From RYN-230 sp963851025 (GTDB lineage: Bacteria; Actinomycetota; Actinomycetes; Streptosporangiales; Streptosporangiaceae), in assembly GCA_963851025.1 (NCBI GenBank), contig CAWKOA010000007.1, forward strand, positions 124,001 to 188,000: 64,000 nucleotides of DNA. Direction: 5' to 3'. Position 1 is the stretch's first letter. Each line of letters starts with the position of its first letter. Under the pieces are notes generated by a model. It ran no database searches. It saw only the letters and a program-made list of their open reading frames with translations, and was not told the DNA's origin. Both the position numbers and the translations under genes were made by a program. Positions 52,620-61,019 of this stretch are shown piece after piece.

Positions 52620-54940
52620 GAGTTGTTGCTGTGGCGGCGCTCGCGGTGCCGGGTCCGGTGGCTGTCGCCGCCACCCTGCCCGGCGCCGTCCCGGTCGTCC
52701 CGGTCCCCGTCCGGGCCGGACGGGGCGGAGGACCCGCCGTCGCCGTTCCCGGCGGCGGCCTCACGCTCGACCACCTCGACCGGCACCAGGGACAGCTTGC
52801 CGCGGTCGTCGATCTCGCGGATCTCCACCTGGATCTTGTCGCCGACCTTCACCACGTCATCGACGTTGTCGATCCGGGCCCCGCCGTGCAGCTTGCGCAG
52901 CTGGGTGATGTGCAGCAGGCCGTCCTTGCCCGGCAGCAGCGAGATGAACGCGCCGAACGTGGTGGTCTTGACCACGGTGCCGAGGAACCGCTCGCCCACC
53001 TCGGGCATGTGCGGGTTGGCGATCGCGTTGATCGTCGTCCGCGCGGCCTCGGCGGACGGGCCATCGGTGGCGCCGATGTAGATGGTGCCGTCGTCCTCGA
53101 TGGTGATCTCGGCGCCGGTGTCCTCCTGGATCGAGTTGATCATCTTGCCCTTGGGGCCGATGACCTCGCCGATCTTGTCCACCGGGACCTTGATCGTGAT
53201 GATCCGGGGCGCCTGCGGGCTCATCTCACCCGGGGCGTCGATCGCCTCGCGCATGACCTCGAGAATCGTGAGCCGGGCCCCGCGGGCCTGGCGCAGCGCC
53301 GCGCCGAGCACGGCGGCCGGGATCCCGTCCAGCTTGGTGTCCAGCTGGAGCGCGGTGATGATCTCCGTGGTGCCGGCCACCTTGAAGTCCATGTCGCCGA
53401 ACGCGTCCTCGGCGCCCAGGATGTCGGTCAGCGTGACGTACTCGCCGCCCTCGTAGATCAGGCCCATCGCGATGCCGGACACCATGTCCCGCAGCGGGAC
53501 ACCGGCGTCGAGCAGCGACATGGTGGACGCGCAGACCGAGCCCATGGACGTCGAGCCGTTGGACCCGATCGCCTCGGAGACCTGGCGGATCGCGTACGGG
53601 AACTCCTCGCGGCTGGGCAGCACGGGCAGCACGGCCCGCTCGGCCAGCGCGCCGTGGCCGATCTCGCGCCGCTTCGGCGACCCGACGCGGCCGGTCTCCC
53701 CGGTGGAGTACGGCGGCATGTTGTAGTTGTGCATGTACCGCTTGGTGCGCTCCGGGTTGAGCGTGTCGATCATCTGCTCCATCCGGAGCATGTTCAGCGT
53801 GGTGACGCCGAGGATCTGCGTCTCACCGCGCTCGAACAGGGCCGAGCCGTGCACCCGGGGCAGCACGTGCGCCTCGGCGGAGAGCTGGCGGATGTCGCTC
53901 AGCCCGCGGCCGTCGATGCGGACGCCGTCGCGGATGATCCGCTCCCGGACCAGCTTCTTGGTCAGCGCGCGGAACGCCGCGCTGATCTCCTTCTCGCGGC
54001 CCTCGAACTGGCTGGCCAGCTTCTCCACGGTGAGCGCCTTGACCCGGTCGGTCTCGGTGTCCCGCGCCTGCTTGCCCGCGATGGTGAGCGCCCGGGCCAG
54101 CTCCTCGGAGGCGCCCTGGGCCACGGCGTCGTAGACGTCCGTCTGGTAGTCCGCGAACACGGGGAACTCGGCCGTCGGCTTGGCCGCCTGGTCGGCGATC
54201 CGCTGCTGGGCCTCGCAGAGCAGCTTGAGGAACGGCTTGGCCGCCTCCAGGCCCTCCGGCACCGTCTCCTCGGTGGGCGCAACCGCGCCGCTGGAGGAGT
54301 CGGCGAGCATCCCGATCGTGCCGGTGGTGGACTCGGCCTCGACCATCATGATGGCCACGTCGCCGTCCGGGAGCATGCGGCCCGCGACCACCATGTCGAA
54401 GGTGGCGTCGTTCAGCTGCTCGTGGGTGGGGAACCCGACCCACTGGCCCTTGATCAGGGCGACCCGCACGCCGGCGATCGGCCCCGAGAACGGCAGCCCG
54501 GCCAGCATGGTGGACAGGGACGCCGCGTTGATGGCGACCACGTCGTACAGGTGCTCGGGGTTGAGCGCCAGGATCGTCTCGACGACCTGGACCTCGTTGC
54601 GCAGGCCCTTGACGAACGAGGGGCGCAGCGGCCGGTCGATCAGCCGGCAGGTGAGGATCGCGTCCTCGGACGGGCGGCCTTCCCGGCGGAAGAAGGAGCC
54701 GGGGATGCGGCCGATCGCGTACATCCGCTCCTCGACGTCCACGGTGAGCGGGAAGAAGTCCAGCCCCTCCTTGGGGTGCTTGCCTGCCGTGGTGGCGGAC
54801 AGGATGACCGTCTCGTCGTCCAGCGTCGCGACGGCCGAACCGGCGGCCAGCCTGGCCAGCCTGCCGGTCTCGAACTTGATCGTATGGGTGCCGAAGGCTC
54901 CGTTATCGATAACGGCTTCGGCGGTAAACACACCCTCCAT
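52616..54940 (-). CDS. pnp: Polynucleotide phosphorylase
   Basis: 3'-5' phosphorolytic exoribonuclease of 774 aa that also makes RNA tails in actinomycetes. Two RNase PH cores are visible (DGRGLSDIRQLSAEAHVLPR and GSALFERGETQILGVTTL in the second), followed by a KH domain (VDKIGEVIGPKGKMINSIQE) and an S1 domain (RFLGTVVKTTTFGAFISLLP). A Gly/Asp/Arg-rich tail ends in HRERRHSNNS. ATG 54940 has the strong site AAGGAGGT; the longer reading is through the intergenic region. It lies downstream of rpsO, the usual arrangement in bacteria. It reads intact, unlike several neighbours, which supports the view that errors are local. Confidence 0.97.
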   Translation of the reverse strand: MEGVFTAEAVIDNGAFGTHTIKFETGRLARLAAGSAVATLDDETVILSATTAGKHPKEGLDFFPLTVDVEERMYAIGRIPGSFFRREGRPSEDAILTCRLIDRPLRPSFVKGLRNEVQVVETILALNPEHLYDVVAINAASLSTMLAGLPFSGPIAGVRVALIKGQWVGFPTHEQLNDATFDMVVAGRMLPDGDVAIMMVEAESTTGTIGMLADSSSGAVAPTEETVPEGLEAAKPFLKLLCEAQQRIADQAAKPTAEFPVFADYQTDVYDAVAQGASEELARALTIAGKQARDTETDRVKALTVEKLASQFEGREKEISAAFRALTKKLVRERIIRDGVRIDGRGLSDIRQLSAEAHVLPRVHGSALFERGETQILGVTTLNMLRMEQMIDTLNPERTKRYMHNYNMPPYSTGETGRVGSPKRREIGHGALAERAVLPVLPSREEFPYAIRQVSEAIGSNGSTSMGSVCASTMSLLDAGVPLRDMVSGIAMGLIYEGGEYVTLTDILGAEDAFGDMDFKVAGTTEIITALQLDTKLDGIPAAVLGAALRQARGARLTILEVMREAIDAPGEMSPQAPRIITIKVPVDKIGEVIGPKGKMINSIQEDTGAEITIEDDGTIYIGATDGPSAEAARTTINAIANPHMPEVGERFLGTVVKTTTFGAFISLLPGKDGLLHITQLRKLHGGARIDNVDDVVKVGDKIQVEIREIDDRGKLSLVPVEVVEREAAAGNGDGGSSAPSGPDGDRDDRDGAGQGGGDSHRTRHRERRHSNNS

Positions 54941-55231
54941 GGGTGAGACCTCCTTGACTGAGGTCCCGCTCCGCCCGCCGCCGGTGGGTCGTGGCTGGCG
55001 CCGTCCGGCCGGTGCTCTGGGCCCACGCCGCGTGGCGTGCGCCGTCCAGTCCGTTCCGTCTGGCCCGGCCAGCGGCCGGCCCGGTCTTCGATCGAAGCCC
55101 TCGGCCCGCCTGCCGCGCTCCCGCAGGAACGCATGCATGAGACCCGAGAACCACTACCGAGGACCGGTCCTGGCGCCCTGAGCGCTCCGGGATCGGGGGC
55201 CGCGGGAAGTCGTTCTTGAGTTGTGCCGGAC
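54941..55231. other. rpsO-pnp intergenic region
   Basis: A 291-bp spacer in the rpsO-pnp transcript. Several short hairpins can form, for example CCGGCC/GGCCGG arms around GCT near 55065-55080. In other bacteria this spacer holds an RNase III site that autoregulates pnp; a similar role is inferred here, not shown. No gene is seen. Confidence 0.5.
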
Positions 55232-55501
55232 CTACCTGCGCAGGCCCAGCTTGCTGATGAGCGCACGATAGCGCTCGATGTCCGTGCTAGCCAGATACTT
55301 GAGCAGGCGCCGGCGGCGCCCGACCAGCAGCAGCAGGCCGCGACGGCTGTGGTGATCGTGCTTGTGCACCTTGAGGTGCTCGGTCAGGTCATTGATCCGT
55401 CGCGTCAGCAGTGCAACCTGGACTTCCGGCGAGCCGGTGTCACCCTCATTGGTCGCGTTGTCCGCGATGATCTCCTTCTTCACGCCTGTGTCCAGCGGCA
55501 C
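55232..55501 (-). CDS. rpsO: 30S ribosomal protein S15
   Basis: Primary 16S rRNA-binding protein of the small subunit, 89 aa, normal length. MPLDTGVKKEIIADNATNEG is followed by the conserved TGSPEVQVALLTRRINDLTE, the HxxDHHSRRGLL motif (HKHDHHSRRGLLLLVGRRRR) and LLKYLASTDIERYRALI, ending LGLRR. The gene is the first in the rpsO-pnp unit after ribF. Its own promoter is likely in the 200-bp spacer 55502-55710, which includes TACCTAAAGGTA, but no clear promoter motif can be assigned. Confidence 0.98.
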   Translation of the reverse strand: MPLDTGVKKEIIADNATNEGDTGSPEVQVALLTRRINDLTEHLKVHKHDHHSRRGLLLLVGRRRRLLKYLASTDIERYRALISKLGLRR

Positions 55502-55710
55502 GTGGCTTTCCTATCTTTGTCGCAAGGTTACGGGGCGGGGCTCAGCGCGGCCCAGAAAGAACTGGATGTGCGGGGGAGCCCCTCGGCCAGCCGCTTGAGG
55601 GTGCAGCTAACCCGGGCCGGAACACGCCGGCCGTTACCTAAAGGTATCACGCGGGCTGGTCTGTAAATGCCGGGTCGCCCCGGCGCCCCGCCGGGCCTTA
55701 CGGCGCGTCC

Positions 55711-56664
55711 TCAGGAGGTGCCGCCGAGCAGGCCCCGGGCCTCGTCAACGTCGCGGCACATCTGCTCGGTAAGGGCGTCCGCGGAGTCGAACCGGACCAT
55801 GCCCCGCAGCCGGGCCGCGAAATCCACCGCCACGTGCACGCCGTACAGGTCCAGGTCGTCGCGGTCCAGCGCGTAGGCCTCGACGGTCCGTTCCCGGCCG
55901 TCGAACGTCGGGTTGGTGCCCACCGAGATCGCGGCCGGCCAGCGCTGCTCCTCCTGGCCCTCGGCGCCCAGGCTGGCCAGCCAGCCCGCGTACACGCCGT
56001 CGGCGGGGATGGCGGTGTACGGGGCGGTCTCGAGGTTGGCGGTCGGGAAGCCGAGCGCCCGGCCGCGCTGCTGGCCGCGCACCACGACCCCCTCCACCCG
56101 GTGCGGGCGGCCCAGGTCCTCCGCGGCGCCGGCCACGTCCCCCTGGCCGAGCAGGTCGCGGATCCCGCTGGAGGAAATCGTGACCCCGTGCTCGGCCAGC
56201 AGCGGCACGCCCTCCGCCCCGAAGTCGTACTTCTCGCCCAGCTCGGCCAGCAGCGGCACGTCGCCGGCGGCCCGGTGGCCGAACCGGAAGTTCTCCCCCA
56301 CCACGACCCAGCGGGCGTGCAGCCGGTCGGCGAGCACGGCCCGGACGAACTCATCCGGTCCCAGCCGGGAGAAGTCGAGCGTGAACGGCAGGACGCAGAC
56401 CGCGTCGCAGCCCTCGCCGCCCAGCAGTTCCACCCGGCGGCGGACGCTGCACAGCAGCGGGGGATGCGAGCCGGGCCGGACCACCTCCGCCGGGTGCGGG
56501 TCGAAGGTGATCACGACCACGGGCAGGTCGAGCCGGGCCCCGGCCCCGGCGGCCCGGCCCACGATGCGCTGGTGCCCCCGGTGCACGCCGTCGAACACGC
56601 CGATGGTGACGACCGAGGAGCCCCAGTCTCCGGGCACGTCATCCAGGCCCTGCCAGCGCTGCAC
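55711..56664 (-). CDS. ribF: Bifunctional riboflavin kinase/FAD synthetase
   Basis: Makes FMN and FAD from riboflavin; 317 aa. The N-terminal FAD synthetase has VVTIGVFDGVHRGHQRIV, ITFDPHPAEVVRPG and GENFRFGHRAAGDVPLLAEL, then SSSGIRDLLGQGDV. The C-terminal riboflavin kinase has RGRALGFPTANLE (with the PTAN motif), DGVYAGWLA, SVGTNPTFDGRERTVEAYAL and AVDFAARLRGMVRFDS. GTG at 56664 has AAAGGAG upstream and is preferred over the longer reading. In many bacteria it follows truB; here a DAHP synthase gene stands between. FAD is needed by HpnE and the truncated monooxygenase. Confidence 0.96.
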   Translation of the reverse strand: MQRWQGLDDVPGDWGSSVVTIGVFDGVHRGHQRIVGRAAGAGARLDLPVVVITFDPHPAEVVRPGSHPPLLCSVRRRVELLGGEGCDAVCVLPFTLDFSRLGPDEFVRAVLADRLHARWVVVGENFRFGHRAAGDVPLLAELGEKYDFGAEGVPLLAEHGVTISSSGIRDLLGQGDVAGAAEDLGRPHRVEGVVVRGQQRGRALGFPTANLETAPYTAIPADGVYAGWLASLGAEGQEEQRWPAAISVGTNPTFDGRERTVEAYALDRDDLDLYGVHVAVDFAARLRGMVRFDSADALTEQMCRDVDEARGLLGGTS

Positions 56665-56734
56665 GGTGCTGCTCCTTTGATGCTCGGCGCGGGTGGCCGC
56701 GGCGGGTCTTCGCACCCCAAGCCTAGGGGCCAGC

Positions 56735-57835
56735 CTAGGGGGCCGGCGCGGCGGCGGACCCGGCGACCGCGCGCGGCGGCGTGACGTCGCGGCGGCGCCG
56801 GACCGCGGCGGCCAGCCCGCCCAGCACCGCCGCGGTGGCCTCCACGTCGATGCACGCGTCGGTGACGCTCTGCCCGTAGACCAGCGTGGCCGGGTCCCCG
56901 GGTTCCTGCCGCCCGGCCTGCAGGAAGCTTTCCAGCATGATCCCCACCAGGCCCGGCTCCCCCGCGCCGATCTGGTCGGCGATCACCCCGGCCACGACCG
57001 GCTGGCGCCGGTAGTCCTTGCCGCTGTTGCCGTGGCTGGCGTCCACCATCACCCGCCGGGCCAGCCCGGCCTTGGTCACCTTGTCCAGTGCCTCCTGGAC
57101 CGGCGCGGGCTCGTAGTTGGGCCCGGGCCGCCCGCCCCGCAGGATGATGTGGCAGTCCGGGTTGCCGGCGGTGGTGACCACCGCCGCCGCGCCGGCCCGG
57201 GTGACGCCGAAGAAGGTGTGCCCGGTCGCCGCCGCCCGGCACGCGTCCACGGCCACGGTCACCTCGCCGTCGGTGCCGTTCTTGAACCCGATCGGCATGG
57301 ACAGGCCCGAGGCCAGCTGCCGGTGCACCTGGCTCTCGGTGGTCCGGGCGCCGATCGCGCCCCAGGCCACGGCGTCGGCGATGTACTGGGGGGTGATCGG
57401 GTCCAGCCACTCGCAGCCCACCGGGAGGCCGAGCGAGACCACGTCGAGCAGGAACCGGCGCGCCATCCGCAGGCCCCGGTGCACGTCGTGGGTGCCGTCC
57501 ATGCCGGGGTCGTTGATCAGCCCCTTCCAGCCGGTCACCGTGCGCGGCTTCTCGAAGTAGACCCGCATCACCACCAGCAGGTCACCGGCGAGCGACTCGC
57601 GCAGCGCGGCCAGCCGGGCCGCGTAGTCCAGCCCGGCGGCCGGGTCGTGCACCGAGCACGGGCCGGCCACCACGAGCAGGCGGTCGTCCTCACCGTCCAG
57701 CACCGCGCGCACCTCGGCGCGGGATCGTTCGACCATGTCGGCCTCGGCGGGCCCGAGCGGCAATTCCTCCAGCAGCGCCGCGGGCGAGAGCAACGGCTCA
57801 TAGCCCAGGATCCGGGTATCGCTGGTGTGCGGCAT
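56735..57835 (-). CDS. 3-deoxy-7-phosphoheptulonate (DAHP) synthase, type I
   Basis: First enzyme of the shikimate pathway, condensing PEP and erythrose 4-phosphate; 366 aa of the AroG/AroF/AroH class. Motifs: LLVVAGPCSVHDPAAGLDYA, MRVYFEKPRTVTGWKGLIND, GARTTESQVHRQLASGLSMP, IGFKNGTDGEV, ILRGGRPGPNY and MVDASHGNSGKDYRRQ. ATG 57835 follows GAGGAGAG. Most actinobacteria also carry a type II enzyme elsewhere; this type I form may differ in feedback control, but the effector cannot be read from sequence. It lies between truB and ribF, after a long hairpin. Confidence 0.95.
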   Translation of the reverse strand: MPHTSDTRILGYEPLLSPAALLEELPLGPAEADMVERSRAEVRAVLDGEDDRLLVVAGPCSVHDPAAGLDYAARLAALRESLAGDLLVVMRVYFEKPRTVTGWKGLINDPGMDGTHDVHRGLRMARRFLLDVVSLGLPVGCEWLDPITPQYIADAVAWGAIGARTTESQVHRQLASGLSMPIGFKNGTDGEVTVAVDACRAAATGHTFFGVTRAGAAAVVTTAGNPDCHIILRGGRPGPNYEPAPVQEALDKVTKAGLARRVMVDASHGNSGKDYRRQPVVAGVIADQIGAGEPGLVGIMLESFLQAGRQEPGDPATLVYGQSVTDACIDVEATAAVLGGLAAAVRRRRDVTPPRAVAGSAAAPAP

Positions 57836-57955
57836 GACGCTCTCCTCCCGCGAGCCGGCTGCCCGCATGTGCCATTCTGCCGGACGGGGCCGCGTGATCA
57901 GGGACCAGCGCGCGCCGCCCGGCCCGGCGTGCGCCTCCGGGCGGACGCCGTTTTC

Positions 57956-58017
57956 ATTCGCCGCAACGAGAACCGTCCCGGGCTGACCGGCCCGGGACGG
58001 TTCTCGTTGCGGCGAAT
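57956..58017. terminator. Long 27-bp hairpin between truB and DAHP synthase genes
   Basis: Arms 57956-57982 and 57991-58017 pair perfectly over 27 bp around CTGACCGG. It follows the truB stop on the minus strand by 24 bp and precedes the DAHP synthase start by 121 bp. A flanking TTTT lies at 57951-57954 on the plus strand. It could end the truB transcript, but its length is unusual for a terminator. Confidence 0.75.
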
Positions 58018-58040
58018 TAAGGCGGGCAGTCCCCCGGCGG

Positions 58041-59015
58041 TCAGGGAACGAACACGGCGAGCGGCCTGGCTACGCCGTCTTTCTCCTCGACCAGCGCGAT
58101 GAGCGTGCCGCCGGGCCCGAGCGCGGCCACCGGGCCGGCCTCCTGGCCCAGGGCGGCCAGCCGCCCGCCGTGCGAGAGGGAGCGGGCCTCGTCCTCGGTG
58201 AGCTGGCGGACCGGGAAGGCCTCCGCCGCGGCCTCGGCCAGCGGCAGCACGGTCAGATGTTCGGCGAGCTCGTCCAGCCCGTGCGCGGCGCGCAGATCGT
58301 ACGGGCCGACCCGGGTCCGGCGCAGCCTGGTCAGGTGCCCGCCCACGCCGAGCGCCTCCCCCATGTCGCGGGCCAGCGCGCGGATGTAGGTGCCGCTGGA
58401 GCAGCGCACCTCGACGTCGGCGTCCAGCAGCTCCCCCGGCCCTCCGTCTGGCGCTCCGTCTGGCCCGTCGTCTGGCGCTTCCGCCCGGGACGGGCCGGAC
58501 GGCCTGGACGGTGAAGGACCACACGGTCACCGGGCGGGGCTCGAGCACCGGGGGGGTTCCCTCGCGGGTCAGCTGGTAGGCCCGGCGGCCCGCCACCTTG
58601 ATCGCGCTGACCGTGGGCGGCACCTGCTGGATGTGGCCGGTCAGCGCGTCCGCGGCCCGCTGCACCTGGGCCAGGGTGAGCTGGGCGGGGGTTAGCCCGG
58701 CGGGGCCGGCTGGGCCGCCGGGCCGGCCGGGATGACCGTGCCCTCGGCGTCGCCCGTGTCGGTGGCCTGGCCCAGCCGGATGGTGGCCTGGTACTCCTTG
58801 TCGGTGAGCGTCAGGTGGCCGAGCAGCCGCGTCGCTTTCTCCACGCCGACGACGAGCACCCCGGTCGCCATCGGGTCGAGCGTGCCGGCGTGCCCGACCC
58901 GCCGGGTGCCGGCCAGCCGGCGGATCCGCGCCACCACGTCATGGGAGGTCATGCCGCCGGGCTTGTCCACCACGATCAGCCCGCCCGGCGCGTTCCCCCG
59001 GGGTTCCCGGGCCAC
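58041..59015 (-). CDS. truB: tRNA pseudouridine(55) synthase (two frame breaks)
   Basis: Isomerises U55 in the T loop of tRNA. Family motifs appear across three frames: GGLIVVDKPGGMTSHDVVAR and GHAGTLDPMATGVLVVGVEK (with the catalytic Asp in TLDP), LTPAQLTLAQVQRAADALTG, PPTVSAIKVAGRRAYQLTRE, and RCSSGTYIRALARDMGEALG. One missing base near 58696 (a GGG run on the coding strand) and one extra base near 58480 explain the changes. They cancel, leaving 975 bp and 324 aa, the normal length. Between the frames is an imperfect PDG repeat. GTG 59015 is the start and lies six bases from the DHH phosphoesterase stop. Several TruB residues would be lost if the breaks were real. Confidence 0.92.
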
Positions 59016-59019
59016 CGGC

Positions 59020-60039
59020 CTAGCTGCTTTCCGCCAGCAGCCCGCGCAGCCGTGCGATGGCGTCCCCGGCACTGCCGGCCAGCGTGACGCCGGCCGCGTT
59101 GCGGTGCCCGCCCCCGCCCAGCCGGGAGCAGGCGCGGCCCACGTCCACCTTGCCCTTGGACCGGGCGGACGCCTGCCACAGCCCGTCGTCGGACTGCTTG
59201 AGCACGATGGCCACCTCCGCCTCGTCGGTGCGGCGCACCACGTCGATGACGGACTCGATGGCGTCGAGGGACAGGCCGTGCGCGGCCCGGTCGGCCCGGG
59301 TGACCGAGGTCCACACCAGGCCGTGGCCGCCGGCCGCGTCCGGCTCGAGCACGGCCCGGCCGAGCACCGCCGAGAGCAGCCCCAGGTAACCGAACGGGGC
59401 CCGGTCCCACAGCTCCCGGGCCACCGTGCCCGGCTCTATCCCGGTGGCCAGCAGCCGCGCGGCCGCCTGGTGCACCAGGGGCGTGGTCGCGGAGTACTTG
59501 AAGGAACCCGTGTCGGCGACCAGGCCGGCGTAGAGGCCGAACGCGATGTCCCGGGTCAGCTCCTGGCCGGCCGCGCCGATCAGGTCCAGGACCAGCATGG
59601 CCGTGGCGGCCGCTCCGGGGTCGATCAGGTTGACGGTGCCGAACCGGGTGTTGGAGGCGTGGTGGTCGATGACGATCAGCTGGTCGGCGCGGGACGCGTG
59701 CCCGGCGAGGATCCCCAGCCGGTCGATGCTGCCCGCGTCGAAGGTGACCATGACCTCGGGCCGGTGCGGGTAGCCGTCCGGCGGGCTGAGCAGGCTGAGC
59801 CCGGGCAGGAAGCGGAGCATCTCCGGCACCTCGAACGGGTCATCGCCGAACGAGGCCACGACCCGCTGAGCCCGGCGTCCCGGTGCGCGCAGCGCGTGCG
59901 CGACCGCCAGCATCGATCCCAGCGCGTCCGCGTCCGGGCGCACATGGCAGGCCAGGCAGACCTCGTCCGCCGCGTCCAGCAGAGCCAGAGCCCTGGCCTG
60001 CTCGGTCACGAGATCAGCCTGGCTCGGCTCCGCAGTCAC
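59020..60039 (-). CDS. DHH/DHHA1 phosphoesterase, NrnA-like
   Basis: Bifunctional oligoribonuclease/pAp phosphatase family protein of 339 aa. The metal site residues are in CHVRPDADALGSMLAV, MVTFDAGSIDRLG and VIDHHASNTRFG (DHH), with a further aspartate in LVADTGSFKYSATT. The C-terminal DHHA1 domain has GGGHRNAAGVTL. It degrades short RNA oligomers, which links it functionally to the nearby RNA-decay gene pnp. GTG 60039 overlaps the rbfA stop (GTGA) and its own stop abuts truB, the common actinobacterial order rbfA-nrnA-truB. Reading frame intact. Confidence 0.94.
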   Translation of the reverse strand: MTAEPSQADLVTEQARALALLDAADEVCLACHVRPDADALGSMLAVAHALRAPGRRAQRVVASFGDDPFEVPEMLRFLPGLSLLSPPDGYPHRPEVMVTFDAGSIDRLGILAGHASRADQLIVIDHHASNTRFGTVNLIDPGAAATAMLVLDLIGAAGQELTRDIAFGLYAGLVADTGSFKYSATTPLVHQAAARLLATGIEPGTVARELWDRAPFGYLGLLSAVLGRAVLEPDAAGGHGLVWTSVTRADRAAHGLSLDAIESVIDVVRRTDEAEVAIVLKQSDDGLWQASARSKGKVDVGRACSRLGGGGHRNAAGVTLAGSAGDAIARLRGLLAESS

Positions 60040-60653
60040 GGTCGTGAGTATCCCGCGCCGTGATCGCCGGCGGCGGACGTTCCGCCGAGAACGCCGCGGG
60101 ACGGCCAGGTGCCGGGCGGGGCGTTCTGCGGCGCGCCCCCGTCCAGGCCACCGTCGGGGCGGCCGCCGCCCAGGTCGTCCCGGTCAAGGTCGTCCTCGCC
60201 GGGGTCGTCCTCGTCCCCGTCGCGGCCGGCCAGGCCTGGCGGATCGCGGTACGGATCGGGGTCCCCGGCCGGCACCGCCCCCTCGCGCACCTCGGCCAGC
60301 CGGGCGTCGGCTTCGCGGGCCCGGGCCACCAGGTCTTCCATGTGCCGGGCCCCCTCCGGGAGGGTGTCGGCCACGAACGTGAGGGAGGGCGTGTGCTTCA
60401 GCCCGGTCTGGTGGCCGACCTCGGACCGGATCACCCCGGTCGCGCTGGCCAGCGCGGCGGCGGTGGCGGTGACCTCCTCGGCTGATCCGTAGACCGTGTA
60501 GAAGACGGTGGCCTCACGCAGGTCGCCGGTCAGCCTGGCCTCGGTCACCGTGACGAAGCCGAGCCGGGGATCCTTGATCCGCCGTTCCAGCATCTCCGCC
60601 ACGATCTGGGCGATCCGGTCAGCGAGCTTCCGGGCCCGGGCTTGATCCACCAT
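60036..60653 (-). CDS. rbfA: Ribosome-binding factor A with long acidic extension
   Basis: 30S maturation factor that binds free 30S subunits; 205 aa. The KH-fold core spans residues 1-120: ARKLADRIAQIVAEMLERRI, DPRLGFVTVTEARLTGDLRE, FYTVYGSAEEV and LKHTPSLTFVADTLPEGARH. A C-terminal tail of about 70 residues follows, very rich in D, G, P and E (RDGDEDDPGEDDLDRDDLGG). Ordinary RbfA proteins are 120-150 aa, so the tail is unusual in length. It overlaps the downstream phosphoesterase gene by four bases and follows ylxP by seven bases. Confidence 0.95.
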   Translation of the reverse strand: MVDQARARKLADRIAQIVAEMLERRIKDPRLGFVTVTEARLTGDLREATVFYTVYGSAEEVTATAAALASATGVIRSEVGHQTGLKHTPSLTFVADTLPEGARHMEDLVARAREADARLAEVREGAVPAGDPDPYRDPPGLAGRDGDEDDPGEDDLDRDDLGGGRPDGGLDGGAPQNAPPGTWPSRGVLGGTSAAGDHGAGYSRP

Positions 60654-60660
60654 GGGTAGC

Positions 60661-60957
60661 TCACTCCTCCTCGGTCAGCAGCCGCTGCCGCGCGGACAGC
60701 AGTTCGATATCGGGGCGCGCCGCCACCAGGCGCTCGCAGGCGTCGAGGACCTCGACGGCGTGAGCGGCCGTGGAGGACACTACCGCCACCCCGATCTCGG
60801 CGCGGCGGTGCAGGTCGGTGTGCCCGCTCTCGGCCACCGCCACGCCGGGATAACGGCGGCGGACCTCGGCGACCACCGAGGCCACCGCCGACCTCTTCTG
60901 CTTGAGCGACCGCACGTCACCCAGCAGCACATCCAGGGTCAGGGCACCCAGGTACAC
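60661..60957 (-). CDS. DUF503 family protein (YlxP-like)
   Basis: Small conserved protein of 98 aa, usually encoded between infB and rbfA. It shows YLGALTLDVLLGDVRSLKQK, followed by RRRYPGVAVAESGHTDLHRR and AEIGVAVVSSTAAHAVEVLD, closely matching the DUF503 pattern. GTG at 60957 follows GGGAGGGG and gives the normal length; the longer reading to 61104 is a shadow. YlxP has been proposed to act in ribosome assembly, but its role is not settled. Confidence 0.92.
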   Translation of the reverse strand: MYLGALTLDVLLGDVRSLKQKRSAVASVVAEVRRRYPGVAVAESGHTDLHRRAEIGVAVVSSTAAHAVEVLDACERLVAARPDIELLSARQRLLTEEE

Positions 60958-61019
60958 GAGCGCCCCTCCCGCACGGGCCCGCCCGGTCCCGGCCGTGGCC
61001 GGGACCGGGGGTGCCTGTC

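Noticed and set aside
54900..54915. Perfect 16-bp palindrome CCGTTATCGATAACGG
   Set aside because: It lies inside the first codons of pnp (encoding VIDNG) and is readily explained by the conserved peptide; no regulator site is implied.
52631..54946. 771-aa plus-strand frame opposite pnp
   Set aside because: A shadow of pnp, which has complete RNase PH, KH and S1 motifs on the minus strand.
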